Made by a program: the position numbers and the translations under genes | Notes under the pieces: generated by a model | Seen by the model: the letters and a program-made list of their open reading frames with translations, nothing else | Told to the model about the DNA's origin: nothing | Database searches by the model: none | NCBI RefSeq assembly: GCF_902506325.1 | Contig: NZ_LR732328.1 | Location: forward strand, 372,001 to 436,000 | Direction of reading: 5' to 3' | DNA from: Limnobacter sp. 130 | Lineage (GTDB): Bacteria; Pseudomonadota; Gammaproteobacteria; Burkholderiales; Burkholderiaceae_B | DNA length: 64,000 nt | Shown here: positions 50,953 through 59,651 of the stretch, piece after piece | Position numbering within the stretch: position 1 is the first letter of the stretch | Layout: every line of letters starts with the position of its first letter

Positions 50953-53247
50953 GTGTTCAAATCTCTTGGCCCATCTCAAAACCCCCTGCTGCGTAAACTT
51001 GCACGGGGGCTTGCCCGCTTGTCCAGTACCATGGGCTGGTTGTCGGTTCGCTACCCCATCTACACGCTCGAAGACCGGCTACAGCAATTCAAGGCTTTGA
51101 ATCTGTCGTTTCCCGCGGGAACATTCGTTCGATTCAATGAATTCTTTGTCCCTTATGTGTTCTCAAATTCAGACCGTGACGGTGCTTTTGCACTGGGCAC
51201 TGTCACCGAATTTCAGCGCGGCCCGCAGTTGCAATTTCTCAAACGCCTGGCGCAAGGGCGTCTGTCAGAAATGGGTGGACGTGGGTTTGTCGACATGGAC
51301 CATCTCATTCGTCTGCTTGATTTTGGTCGTGCCGCTCCCGAAATATGGGCCAACATGCCCAAAAGCAGTCAAGCGTGGGTCGAAGGTTTCGTAGCCGGGC
51401 TTAACTGCGTGCAGGCGCAACGAAAGCGTGGAGTCGATGAAAGGTTTCTTGGAATCACCCCCGAACCCTATACCCCTTTGGATATTCTCTTGTTTGGTCG
51501 GCTTGCTGGCGCCGATGTGAACTGGCCCATTTACTTTTCATTGATCGAGCATCGTTTGTCCGGAGATTTCATTGAATGGTGGAACCGGTTGCGTCGGGTC
51601 GGAGCAGGTGTTTCCACCAGTTTCGATGGCCCTGAACCCGGCAAACCCAGTACAGCTCAGCAAATCGGCGACTTTCTTAACAGCTTGTCCCGCTCAGGCA
51701 GCAATTCAATTGTGGTGCATGGCACACGCACTCAAAGTGGCAAACCACTCATGGTGAACGACCCGCACTTGGGGCAACACCTGCCCAATGTGTGGATGAT
51801 GGTGGGGCTGCGCACGCCAGGCTATCAATGTGTCGGTTTGATGTTTCCCGGCGTGCCCATTTTGGGGCTTGGGCGAAATTCTGATCTGGCCTGGGGTGGT
51901 ACAAACTTGCGGGCAGCATCATCTGACCTGGTTCGTCTGGACGAAACCACCATTCGAAATACAGTCGAGCAACTGGTAAAAATCAAGGTCCGGTTTTCGT
52001 GGGCCAGAACCAGAAGGCTGAGGTTTTCTCCCCACGGCCCAGTGCTCACCGATTGCGCCGCTTTGGGGCGATTGTGCGGCAAAGACAACCTGGCCTTGCG
52101 TTGGGCGGGGCATTGGCCCACCGACGAGATCACCAGTTTCTTGCACGGCATGCAGGCACACAATGTGGCGCAGTTGCAAAAAGCCATGCATGGTGTGGGC
52201 GTCACACCGCTTAATGTGCTGGGCGCAGATACCACCGGCAATATTGGGCACGTGTTGGCGGCTACTTTGCCCAAACGCCCCGGGTTTCCCGAAGACGACT
52301 GGGTATTGCCCGAGTCCATGGCCAGTGAACATTGGTCGGTGCAAGTGTGTGCACGCGATTTCCCAAGCGTGATCAATCCCGCCGCCGGGTTTATCGTGTC
52401 TGCCAACAACCGGCCTTCGGAAGTCACGGGTTTGGGCTTCTTGTTCAATGGCGATGATCGTGTCATGCGCGCACGGGCCTTGTTCAATTCACAAAAGCGC
52501 TTAAGTCCCCAGGCATTGTTAACCTTGCAGTTGGATGTAACTTCTCCGTTGGCGGATCAATTGTCGAGTCGTCTGGCAGATTTTTGTCGTCCGCACTTAC
52601 AAAGCAGTGAACAAAAAGTGCTGTGCAATTCGATCGACCTGTGGGGTGGTGCCTACACGGCAGACAGTTTTGCTGCCCTTCAGTTTGAGTTTTTGTTGGC
52701 CGCTTTGGTGAAGCAGTTGTCGGTTTTGCGCCACGCGGGCCGAACGCCCAGCTTGATGGATCAGTGGTCTTATCTGTCTGCCTGTTTGATGGAAGACCTT
52801 GAAAATCTCACAGACACTGAACGGGCAAGCGTGGTGCCATTGTGTGTTGATGAGGCAAACCGCAGGGCGCAGCACTGGCAACTTTGGGGTAATTTGCACA
52901 AAATCCGATTGCGCCATGTGTTGGGCCATGTGCCCTTGCTGGGCAAGCTGTTCTCGTCCAAATCGTTTCCTGCTGCGGGTTCGCGTGAAACCTTGATGAA
53001 AAATGCACACAATCTGATTCGGGGTTTTGATGAAACCAGTTACGGGTCTCAAAGCAGGCATCTCTCTGACCTTTCTGATCCCGACGAGAATTATTTTGTC
53101 TTGCTAGGTGGGCAAGACGGTTGGGTTGGCAGTCAATTGCTTATAGATCAAATCCCGCTTTGGCAAACCCGTCAAAGTATTCAGATGCCGTTGCGGCCAA
53201 GCCGCATTGAACAACTTTTTCCCCACTGCGCAGGCAGGTTAGAATAA
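50953..53247 (+). CDS. Penicillin acylase family Ntn hydrolase
   Basis: 764 residues from a GTG at 50953 (weak start; the ATG at 51031 is an alternative). The family autoprocesses into alpha and beta chains, exposing a Ser nucleophile. Here it is Ser250 in R-S-G-S-N-S-I-V-V, followed by K-P-L-M-V-N-D-P-H-L-G, the typical beta-chain start. N-N-R-P-S further on fits the catalytic Asn region. Unlike most members it shows no clear Sec signal, only a weakly hydrophobic start. Possible substrates are amide-linked acyl compounds such as acyl-homoserine lactones or lipopeptides; sequence does not decide. Confidence 0.82.
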   Translation: MFKSLGPSQNPLLRKLARGLARLSSTMGWLSVRYPIYTLEDRLQQFKALNLSFPAGTFVRFNEFFVPYVFSNSDRDGAFALGTVTEFQRGPQLQFLKRLAQGRLSEMGGRGFVDMDHLIRLLDFGRAAPEIWANMPKSSQAWVEGFVAGLNCVQAQRKRGVDERFLGITPEPYTPLDILLFGRLAGADVNWPIYFSLIEHRLSGDFIEWWNRLRRVGAGVSTSFDGPEPGKPSTAQQIGDFLNSLSRSGSNSIVVHGTRTQSGKPLMVNDPHLGQHLPNVWMMVGLRTPGYQCVGLMFPGVPILGLGRNSDLAWGGTNLRAASSDLVRLDETTIRNTVEQLVKIKVRFSWARTRRLRFSPHGPVLTDCAALGRLCGKDNLALRWAGHWPTDEITSFLHGMQAHNVAQLQKAMHGVGVTPLNVLGADTTGNIGHVLAATLPKRPGFPEDDWVLPESMASEHWSVQVCARDFPSVINPAAGFIVSANNRPSEVTGLGFLFNGDDRVMRARALFNSQKRLSPQALLTLQLDVTSPLADQLSSRLADFCRPHLQSSEQKVLCNSIDLWGGAYTADSFAALQFEFLLAALVKQLSVLRHAGRTPSLMDQWSYLSACLMEDLENLTDTERASVVPLCVDEANRRAQHWQLWGNLHKIRLRHVLGHVPLLGKLFSSKSFPAAGSRETLMKNAHNLIRGFDETSYGSQSRHLSDLSDPDENYFVLLGGQDGWVGSQLLIDQIPLWQTRQSIQMPLRPSRIEQLFPHCAGRLE

Positions 53248-53292
53248 ATTCTCGATATCGCATTAATTTCCTACCGCACAGGATGTCCACCC

Positions 53293-53916
53293 ATGAAAAC
53301 CATCATCATTAGCAGCCGCAAAGGCGGGGCTGGCAAAACAACGCTCTCTTTGAATCTTGCCGCCTTGGCAAGCCAACAGGGCAAGAAAAAAGTAGCTTTG
53401 CTTGATCTTGATCCACAAGGTTCCAGCCGTTTTTGGGATTCGCTGCGCGAGGCCGATTACCCCGATGTGCGCAAGGTGGGTTTCAATGACATCGTCATTG
53501 TGCTTTCGGAACTTGATGATGAGGGATATGACTATGTTTTCATCGACATGCCCCCTACAGATAAAAAATGGGTCAAAGACGCCATGGAGCATGCTGATTT
53601 GGTGCTGATTCCGACCAAGGCCAGTCCGCTGGATATTCACAGTGCAAGCAGTACCCTTGAATGGGCCTCTGATGCTGGCAGCAAAGTAACCTGGGTCATC
53701 AACGGTGCATCGGTCTTTAGCAGCACACCCGAAATCGTATTTGAGCAACTCAAGACCACAGCCAAAATTTGCCGCACCATCGTGCACGAGCGCAACGATT
53801 TTGTGATCAGTGTTGGTTTGGGTAAATCCGTTAACGAATTTGCACCCAACTCCAAGGCTGCGGCGGAAATTGAAAGCTTGTGGAAAGACGTCAAAGGCTT
53901 GCTTGGCAGGGGCTAA
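53293..53916 (+). CDS. MinD/ParA-family ATPase (CpaE ATPase-like)
   Basis: 207 residues, short for the family. Walker A is S-R-K-G-G-A-G-K-T-T, then L-L-D-L-D-P-Q-G-S-S-R-F-W, and Y-V-F-I-D-M-P-P as Walker B. The compact size matches ParA-like partition proteins without an N-terminal HTH. Its neighbours are a degenerate receiver and a TadG-like protein; in Tad systems CpaE combines a receiver and a ParA-like ATPase in one chain, so the two genes here may be a split CpaE. The gene is 45 bases after the Ntn hydrolase gene. Confidence 0.87.
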   Translation: MKTIIISSRKGGAGKTTLSLNLAALASQQGKKKVALLDLDPQGSSRFWDSLREADYPDVRKVGFNDIVIVLSELDDEGYDYVFIDMPPTDKKWVKDAMEHADLVLIPTKASPLDIHSASSTLEWASDAGSKVTWVINGASVFSSTPEIVFEQLKTTAKICRTIVHERNDFVISVGLGKSVNEFAPNSKAAAEIESLWKDVKGLLGRG

Positions 53917-54008
53917 GTACCGGCGCTGCACCAAAACAGACCATGTCGTCATCGGGTTTCTGGCACCCAAATTGCTAAATAACTTCCAGCGATCAAAAGG
54001 AGGGGGCA

Positions 54009-54419
54009 ATGACCACGGTGCTGATTGTCGATTCGGACAAGGATTCTCGCTTGGCGCTGGAAGCTCAATTAATTGCGTCTAACCAGTTCGAGCAAGTCTT
54101 GTCCTGTCCAGGCCTGCAAACGGCCGAAGCTTCAATCGATGCATATGAAGTAAAGGTCATGTTGGTCGATGCCGAGCAGGCCGGCCAATCCCCCTTGCTT
54201 CAGCATATCAAGGCAAATAACCCAGAGCTGGGCGTTGTTTTGCTTCAGGGTAAAACCGGCGTTATCGATAGTGCAACATTGCTGGAATTGGGGGCACATG
54301 CACAAACTTCACGCCTTGCCGCGCCCATGGAAATTATTGTCAGTGTGGCCAAGGCTTTGGTAGGTCGTCTAAAGCCTGGCAAGCGCATTCTTGAAAAATT
54401 TCTCAAAGACGGTAAGTGA
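54009..54419 (+). CDS. Degenerate response-regulator receiver domain protein
   Basis: 136 residues, a lone receiver-like fold: V-L-I-V-D-S-D (acidic pocket Asp8, Asp10) and M-L-V-D-A-E with the phosphorylatable Asp54. The conserved Thr/Ser (position 80, Gln) and Lys (position 105, Ala before Pro) are lost, so phospho-signalling is unlikely. The C-terminal tail is basic. Such pseudo-receivers occur at the N-terminus of CpaE/TadZ, where they target the ATPase to the pole. AGGAGGGGG precedes the ATG, a very strong ribosome site. Confidence 0.7.
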   Translation: MTTVLIVDSDKDSRLALEAQLIASNQFEQVLSCPGLQTAEASIDAYEVKVMLVDAEQAGQSPLLQHIKANNPELGVVLLQGKTGVIDSATLLELGAHAQTSRLAAPMEIIVSVAKALVGRLKPGKRILEKFLKDGK

Positions 54420-54525
54420 GCCTGTACTGAAAACCTGATCTAGACGCTGAATCGCCCTTAGCTTCAGATATCAAATTCACTGTTTTTCGTGCAGAATCAA
54501 GCTTGTTTGTCTTTGCTGCACCGAC

Positions 54526-56019
54526 ATGTCTTTAAAAAATTTCAACCACGCATCCTCGTCATTTCGCCAACGCGGAGCCATGACCATTCTCACAGTGTTC
54601 ATCATGCTGATGACAGTGGGTGCCTTGGCTGTGTTGGGTTTGGGCCAGGTGATTTGGGAAAAAGAGGAAGTGCAACGCATCGCAGACCTTGCTGCCAAAA
54701 CGGCAGCCAGCGATATTGGCAATGCTCCCCAGGGTTTTACAGCAGCGGTGGATTACGCAAGGCGCAATGGTCTTGACGACACCACTGACAGCATCTCGAT
54801 CAGTTGCAATGTTCGCGGCACAGACACCTTATTGCCCGCTAACGCTTGCGACCGTTCTGTGTTGGTGCGCGTGGTGCGCAATGTGCCTGCTGCGTTTCTG
54901 GGTACCGAGCCTGTTGTGGCTGTGGCCGAGGCCACAGTGGCACCGGTTATCTCCGGTTTGGTGGGCACCAATTTGTTGGCATTGAATTTGAATGGTTCCA
55001 GCCTGTCTCCATTGATGAGTGCGATTGGTACTCAATTGAATCTTAATTTGTTGGGATTTCGGGGTCTCTTGGCCTCCAATGCCCAAGTGGACTTGCTGCA
55101 ATTGGGCGTTGAGTTGGGTGCGTTCAGTGCGGGCGATCAATTGGACATGGCCCGTTTGTTGAATACGCGGGTTACAGCAGCAGGTTTGCTGGATGCCGCA
55201 CTGAATGTCGCCGGTCCGGAGGCACCTGTCATTGCAATACCCGGTAGCGGTCCGGCAGATACAGTCAGTTTCTTGTTGAGAGATATATTGGCCGCAGACA
55301 CCAGCGGCGACTCCGAGTTCGCAGGTGCGTCGGTGCGTTTGGGTAATTTGGCTTTCGCATCCAGCTTGGCAGCTGCTCGCGGCGTGGGCGGAACTGGCAT
55401 TCGCTTGAATTTGGGCAATACTTTGAATGTCTCGGTGCTTAGTCCTCCCCAGCTGTTTGTGGCCACCAAGCTGAATAATGACGGCAGGGTTATCGCAACA
55501 GCGCGTACCGAACAAATTGCAGTGTCTACACGAATCAGTGGTTTGTTGGATTTGCGGGTAACAGCAGGTGGCGGCTCAGTTGACATTAAAGACATTGATT
55601 GCAGGCTACCTCAATCTGATTCTGCTGTTGTGGTGGATTTGGACTCCACGCCCATCATAGCGGCTTTGGGTCTTCCATCTTTGCCGTTGTTGGGTCAGCG
55701 TACCATCAATGCCAATGTTGGTAGTGGCAGTGCCAACGATGTTCCAATGGTGGGTTATCCAGATCCTGTCGTGACAACTTCTTACAGTTTCGAGGCGTCC
55801 CAGGGGGTCGGCAATTTGCTCGCCAATTTGAACACAGGCGTTAATGCGTTAAATGGAATCTTAACTGTGCTGGCTACCAACCCGGTTTTGAGCGCTGCAT
55901 TGAACTCACTCGGCGGTGGGCTCGATGAGATTCTTGAAGTGTTGGGTCTTGAGGCCAATGAAGTTTACGTACAAGTCGACAACATGGATTGCTTCAACAC
56001 AGCAGTGCTCACCCGTTGA
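54526..56019 (+). CDS. TadG-like protein with N-terminal Tad pseudopilin domain
   Basis: 497 residues. Residues ~17-65 fit the TadE/TadG-like (Tad) domain: R-Q-R-G-A-M-T-I-L-T-V-F, a ~22-residue hydrophobic helix and I-W-E-K-E-E-V-Q-R-I-A-D-L-A-A-K-T-A-A-S-D. The remaining ~430 residues are an exported beta-rich, Ala/Leu/Asn-rich part without a domain I know (no VWA motif). No tadA, tadB, tadC, flp or rcpA gene is visible here, so it is an orphan. The start lacks a good ribosome site; an internal ATG at 54580 is preceded by GGAG. Confidence 0.75.
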   Translation: MSLKNFNHASSSFRQRGAMTILTVFIMLMTVGALAVLGLGQVIWEKEEVQRIADLAAKTAASDIGNAPQGFTAAVDYARRNGLDDTTDSISISCNVRGTDTLLPANACDRSVLVRVVRNVPAAFLGTEPVVAVAEATVAPVISGLVGTNLLALNLNGSSLSPLMSAIGTQLNLNLLGFRGLLASNAQVDLLQLGVELGAFSAGDQLDMARLLNTRVTAAGLLDAALNVAGPEAPVIAIPGSGPADTVSFLLRDILAADTSGDSEFAGASVRLGNLAFASSLAAARGVGGTGIRLNLGNTLNVSVLSPPQLFVATKLNNDGRVIATARTEQIAVSTRISGLLDLRVTAGGGSVDIKDIDCRLPQSDSAVVVDLDSTPIIAALGLPSLPLLGQRTINANVGSGSANDVPMVGYPDPVVTTSYSFEASQGVGNLLANLNTGVNALNGILTVLATNPVLSAALNSLGGGLDEILEVLGLEANEVYVQVDNMDCFNTAVLTR

Positions 56020-56059
56020 GTTAAACTTCCCCTACATCAATAAAACGAGGGGCTAAGGC

Positions 56060-56326
56060 ATGGGCGAACAACGGGTTTGGTATGGACTTCAAGCGGGTCT
56101 GGTGGTTTTTTGGCTGATCGTGCCCTTGGTCGGGCTGTTGGGTTTCCATGTTCCCTTCCTTACCTTGTTCGCAGCGATCATTTTGCTGGCGCATGTGCTT
56201 GAAATTCCTCTGGCGATCAATCGCCTGCGCGCACTGAATTTGCCAGTCGGTAAGGTGGTTCTAAAAACATTGGTGTTCGGTTTTACCTGGTGGCTGCCTT
56301 TGAGCAAAGGCTATACCAAAGAATAA
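56060..56326 (+). CDS. Small membrane protein, possibly DUF1145-like
   Basis: 88 residues with two or three hydrophobic segments (about 10-30, 33-52 and 65-80) and the ending F-G-F-T-W-W-L-P. It reminds me of the DUF1145 (YhhL-like) small membrane proteins, but I am not certain. AGGGGC lies upstream of the ATG. It stands alone, convergent to the next gene. Confidence 0.65.
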   Translation: MGEQRVWYGLQAGLVVFWLIVPLVGLLGFHVPFLTLFAAIILLAHVLEIPLAINRLRALNLPVGKVVLKTLVFGFTWWLPLSKGYTKE

Positions 56327-56330
56327 AGCC

Positions 56331-56349
56331 AAGCCGCCCTTGGCGGCTT
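56331..56349. terminator. Shared hairpin between convergent genes
   Basis: AAGCCGCC-CTT-GGCGGCTT, an 8-bp stem overlapping the stop of the minus-strand gene. No long T-run, so termination may be weak. Confidence 0.5.
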
Positions 56350-56803
56350 ACTTCACGCGAATCACTTTCAAGCCGTCGGGCAGCTTTGGTTTGCTGCCAT
56401 TGGGCATCCAAAGATAACCAATGCCGCCAGGCTGTTCTTTAAGCGTGGTAAACAACTCTTCCTTGGTGTCAACTTCTGTCGGTGGCGTGCCTTGGCCGGT
56501 GTACCGTCGCACGTGCCAGTATCCCGTGTAGTCCAGCTCGTTCAACTCCATGATTCGTTCTAAAAACGCATCGCGATCGTTGGTGCCGGGGGCTAGGTTC
56601 AAAGGCGTCAATCGATAGCCATTGACCTGGCTCAATCGCCCCTTGTAAATGCTGCGCAGTTCACGAATTGCAATTTCATTGATAGGCAGTGTGGCAGACG
56701 ACACCACATACACCTCTGCAGAGGCTGCGCCAACCACGCCCAACATTAAGTACAAGCCGATCGACGCGGCGGCCTTAACAAAACTGGCGGTGCGCGTAAT
56801 CAT
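56348..56803 (-). CDS. Periplasmic PstS/PBP-like domain protein
   Basis: 151 residues from the ATG at 56803, which overlaps the stop of the upstream porin gene (ATGA). It has a signal peptide (cut near A-S-A-E). The short body, with Y-V-V-S-S-A-T-L-P-I-N-E-I-A-I-R-E-L-R-S-I-Y-K-G and P-G-G-I-G-Y-L-W, resembles one half of a phosphate-type periplasmic binding protein (the PBP-like small group). No ABC transporter genes are adjacent. Translational coupling to a porin suggests the pair handles one ligand, perhaps an oxyanion. Confidence 0.72.
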   Translation of the reverse strand: MITRTASFVKAAASIGLYLMLGVVGAASAEVYVVSSATLPINEIAIRELRSIYKGRLSQVNGYRLTPLNLAPGTNDRDAFLERIMELNELDYTGYWHVRRYTGQGTPPTEVDTKEELFTTLKEQPGGIGYLWMPNGSKPKLPDGLKVIRVK

Positions 56804-57963
56804 TGCCACACCCAGTTGTAAGACACGCTCAGGAAATTAAACGTGGTGTTGGGAATGCGGTTGTCGGACAACTGCGGGCGCGTGTTTTTTTCGACGACGT
56901 GCTGCAATTCAAGCTTGATCGAGTCCGATGGGCTCAGATTGTATTTGCCACCAATCGCGAATGAGTACTGATCATCGAATTCTGAAATGAATCGACCGTA
57001 GCTTCCATAAACTGCATGTTGTTTAAATACTTTGCGGATCAAAAGAATGTTGCCGCCATGCTCCTCATACTTGGGCGCCGATTGCGTAATTCTTGGCAAG
57101 CCACTGCCTGTGATAATTCCGCTTTGGGATGCTGCCAATTCAGTCTGGCTCAACTCTCCGCGCAAGGTGTAAAGATCCCATCGGTATTCAGCACCAAGGT
57201 TTGTGAATCTGGCGTTTGCGTCAAGCCGTCCGTCTGTTAATGGAACACCGCCAACTTGAGTCAAGACCCGGTCTACTTCCGCACCGTGGTGTGCAATTTG
57301 GATGCGGTAACGCTCACCTTGAACGCTGAGTACCAGGCCGCCAATTTCAAATGAATTCAGCGGAAAGTCCTGGTTAAATCCAGCAAGCCGCTGAACAATA
57401 TCCCGCTTGCCTGTGATCGCTTGAAATCCCCAATATCTCCCGCCAGCATCCTCAAAGTTGTAATTGGCTGAGAATCCATCCAGCGATAGAACGCCCGCGT
57501 TGTAGTAAACCTCTGGGCTTAAGTTGGCTGGCACATAGGTATGCCCAACGTCGAGATTCTCGGAGTCAAGATAGTAATTAAGTCGTTGGCGACCTAATTT
57601 AAAGTGCCAGTTGTCATTGGGCTTGAACTTCAAGAATGCCCAGCGATTGTCAAACTCGACACTTTCATCACGTCTTTGCTTGGGGGCGACCACGTACTGC
57701 ACCGTTGCACTGAGCTGATCTGACAACTGCACATCCAGTTGCGCACCCAAAATCGAATTGACCTTGAACGTGCCGTCTTCATTGATGAAGCGCAGGTATT
57801 TTTGTTCGTTATCACCCTGCGTGTATTGAATCGTGCCAAATCCGCTGAGCGAATAGTCCACAGCCATAGCCTGCGCATGGCATAGCGCCAGGGCAATCGC
57901 AAGTGCGGTGACCTTCAACAGCTTGGTCAATGTGGCGGAAAGGTTCAAAAGCAGGCTCAACAC
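56800..57963 (-). CDS. Outer-membrane porin-like beta-barrel protein
   Basis: 387 residues from a GTG at 57963 without a clear ribosome site; the start may be further in. The signal peptide ends A-Q-A-M-A. The body shows alternating strands and R-Q-R-L-N-Y-Y as in the G-R-Q motif of anion-type porins, ending in the aromatic S-Y-N-W-V-W-Q. It is coupled by ATGA overlap to the PBP-like gene. It lies downstream of tRNA-Phe on the same strand. Substrate unknown; phosphate or another anion is a guess from the partner. Confidence 0.75.
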   Translation of the reverse strand: MLSLLLNLSATLTKLLKVTALAIALALCHAQAMAVDYSLSGFGTIQYTQGDNEQKYLRFINEDGTFKVNSILGAQLDVQLSDQLSATVQYVVAPKQRRDESVEFDNRWAFLKFKPNDNWHFKLGRQRLNYYLDSENLDVGHTYVPANLSPEVYYNAGVLSLDGFSANYNFEDAGGRYWGFQAITGKRDIVQRLAGFNQDFPLNSFEIGGLVLSVQGERYRIQIAHHGAEVDRVLTQVGGVPLTDGRLDANARFTNLGAEYRWDLYTLRGELSQTELAASQSGIITGSGLPRITQSAPKYEEHGGNILLIRKVFKQHAVYGSYGRFISEFDDQYSFAIGGKYNLSPSDSIKLELQHVVEKNTRPQLSDNRIPNTTFNFLSVSYNWVWQ

Positions 57964-58040
57964 ATATTATTTTTAGAGTGCAGCCATTATCCGGTGCTTG
58001 ACGGTCAGAAAACAATCAAAGACCCGAGCGTTCCCGTTTC

Positions 58041-58062
58041 GTTGTCGACAAAAGGCGACAAC
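58041..58062. other. Perfect 7-bp hairpin between tRNA-Phe and the porin gene
   Basis: GTTGTCG (58041-58047), 8-base loop, CGACAAC (58056-58062). It lies downstream of the tRNA on the minus strand and may end or process the tRNA transcript. There is no U-run. Confidence 0.4.
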
Positions 58063-58101
58063 AAAATGCTGAAGAAAGCATGGTTTGGTCTGTCAGTACT
58101 T

Positions 58102-58111
58102 GGGGGGGGGG
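58102..58111. repeat. Homopolymeric G10 tract (C10 on the minus strand)
   Basis: Ten G in a row, 16 bases beyond the 3' end of tRNA-Phe and about 140 bases before the porin start. Length variation here would not change a coding frame but could alter RNA processing or porin promoter spacing. Confidence 0.85.
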
Positions 58112-58126
58112 CGTAAATTGGGATGG

Positions 58127-58202
58127 TGGTGGCCGAGGACAGAATCGAACTGCCGACACAAGGATTTTCAATCCTCTGCTCTACCGACTGAGCTACTCGG
58201 CC
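58127..58202 (-). tRNA. tRNA-Phe (GAA anticodon)
   Basis: 76 bases on the minus strand, from GGCCGAG (acceptor, paired with CTCGGCC) to an encoded CCA at 58127-58129. The D-arm contains AGCTCAGTCGGTAGAGC, the anticodon loop reads TTGAAAA with GAA at 58167-58169, and the T-arm contains GTTCGATTC. All stems form, with a G-U pair in the anticodon stem. Confidence 0.96.
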
Positions 58203-58329
58203 ACGCGTTTTCGGTGGTGTTCACTACCGAAGCCCGCAAGTTTATCCGAAACTTTGACGTTGCGCAAACAAGAAATGCAAAATCGCTGTAGCATGTTCAA
58301 TAATTCACGATGCCGGCCATTTAAAGACC

Positions 58330-59565
58330 ATGAGCAACCCAGTAAGCACGCAGTTTCAGAATACATCCAGTCATGATGTCGCCATCATTGGTTGTGGTGT
58401 GGTTGGCCTGGTGGCTTCACTCGTGCTGGCCAGTTCTGGTTTCAAGGTACTGGTGGTGGGGGCTCGTCCGCCCCAGTTTCAGCCCAATCCCGATCAGCGT
58501 TTTGATCCCCGGGTATTTGCCTTGTCGCATCGCAGCCAGCGGGTACTAGACCGCTTACGTGTTTGGGACAACATTCCTAGCGAAAAGGTACAACCCGTCA
58601 CCGAAATGCAGGTATGGGGCGATTCCAATGGTGATGCTCAAGGTCACCTGCGTTTCAATGCCAGCGACACGGGGGTTGATTACCTCACCTGGATTATTGA
58701 GCAAAGCTGTCTTTTCGAAGTGCTGTTTTCAGCAATGCGCTATCAGCCCGGCATTGGCTGGCTGGATGCGAAAGTCGAGGGACTTTCCCGCGAAAAAGAA
58801 GGTTGGGCTGTGGTCACCAACCTGAAAACCGTTCGCGTGCCTTTGCTGATCGCTGCTGACGGCGCTCAAAGCCAAACCCGCAAGCAGGCAGGGCTTGATT
58901 TCACGCTTGATGATTACAGCGCCGAGGGCGTTGTAACAACCTTTGCCATTGAAAAGCCTCACCATGGGGCCGCACGCCAATGGTTTGTTGGCGATTCTGT
59001 TTTGGCCATGTTGCCCTTGCCTGGTCCCCATGTCTCCATGGTGTGGTCCATGCCCTTGTCCCAGTCTCAGGCCTTGGTTCAACTCAGCCCATCCGACATG
59101 GTCAATCGCGTGCAATCCCTCTCCGGTGGAGCAGTTCAGGAACTGTATGGCGACTTGGTGCCTGTGGGTAAAACTTATGCCTTTCCGCTGAAACATGGCG
59201 TTGCGCCTGTGTGGTTTGACAATGGGGTTGTGTTGATGGGCGACGCTGCGCATGTTATTCACCCATTGGCAGGGCAGGGTTTGAACCTTGGATTGGAAGA
59301 CGCCGCAGAGTTGGCCAATTTGCTGACTTCTCGCAAGCGGCTTCTGGCCGTGCAACGCTTGGGTCTCGCAGACGAGCAATTGTGGCGCGCTTGGGAACGC
59401 CGCCGCAAGGCTGCCTGTAAACCAGTGCATTTTCTAACAGATGGATTACACACCTTGTTCCGACTCGATTTGCCCGGCGCAGCCTGGGTACGCAACAAAG
59501 GCATGCACCTGGTCAACCAGCTCCCCATGCTCAAGCGTTGGTTGTCTCAACAGGCCATGCGGTAA
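58330..59565 (+). CDS. ubiH: UbiH/UbiF-family FAD-dependent monooxygenase
   Basis: 411 residues. The FAD-binding GxGxxG is I-I-G-C-G-V-V-G-L-V-A-S at the N-terminus, R-V-F-A-L-S-H-R-S precedes the substrate part, the D-G motif is A-A-D-G-A-Q-S-Q-T-R and the second FAD motif is M-G-D-A-A-H-V-I-H-P-L-A-G-Q-G-L-N-L-G-L-E-D. These define the ubiquinone-biosynthesis hydroxylase family. Which ring position it hydroxylates (UbiH, UbiF or UbiI type) cannot be told from sequence alone. The next gene encodes DsbC, an arrangement I recall from other Burkholderiales. Confidence 0.85.
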   Translation: MSNPVSTQFQNTSSHDVAIIGCGVVGLVASLVLASSGFKVLVVGARPPQFQPNPDQRFDPRVFALSHRSQRVLDRLRVWDNIPSEKVQPVTEMQVWGDSNGDAQGHLRFNASDTGVDYLTWIIEQSCLFEVLFSAMRYQPGIGWLDAKVEGLSREKEGWAVVTNLKTVRVPLLIAADGAQSQTRKQAGLDFTLDDYSAEGVVTTFAIEKPHHGAARQWFVGDSVLAMLPLPGPHVSMVWSMPLSQSQALVQLSPSDMVNRVQSLSGGAVQELYGDLVPVGKTYAFPLKHGVAPVWFDNGVVLMGDAAHVIHPLAGQGLNLGLEDAAELANLLTSRKRLLAVQRLGLADEQLWRAWERRRKAACKPVHFLTDGLHTLFRLDLPGAAWVRNKGMHLVNQLPMLKRWLSQQAMR

Positions 59566-59651
59566 ATTCGTTCTTATATTCCTGACGCAATGAACAAATT
59601 GCCTTCGGGCCTGTCCTAACTACAATTCATCATTTTTACCCAAGCAGACCT

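Noticed and set aside
58080-58376. Open frame covering the tRNA-Phe locus on the plus strand
   Set aside because: It is antisense to a clear tRNA and has no protein features.
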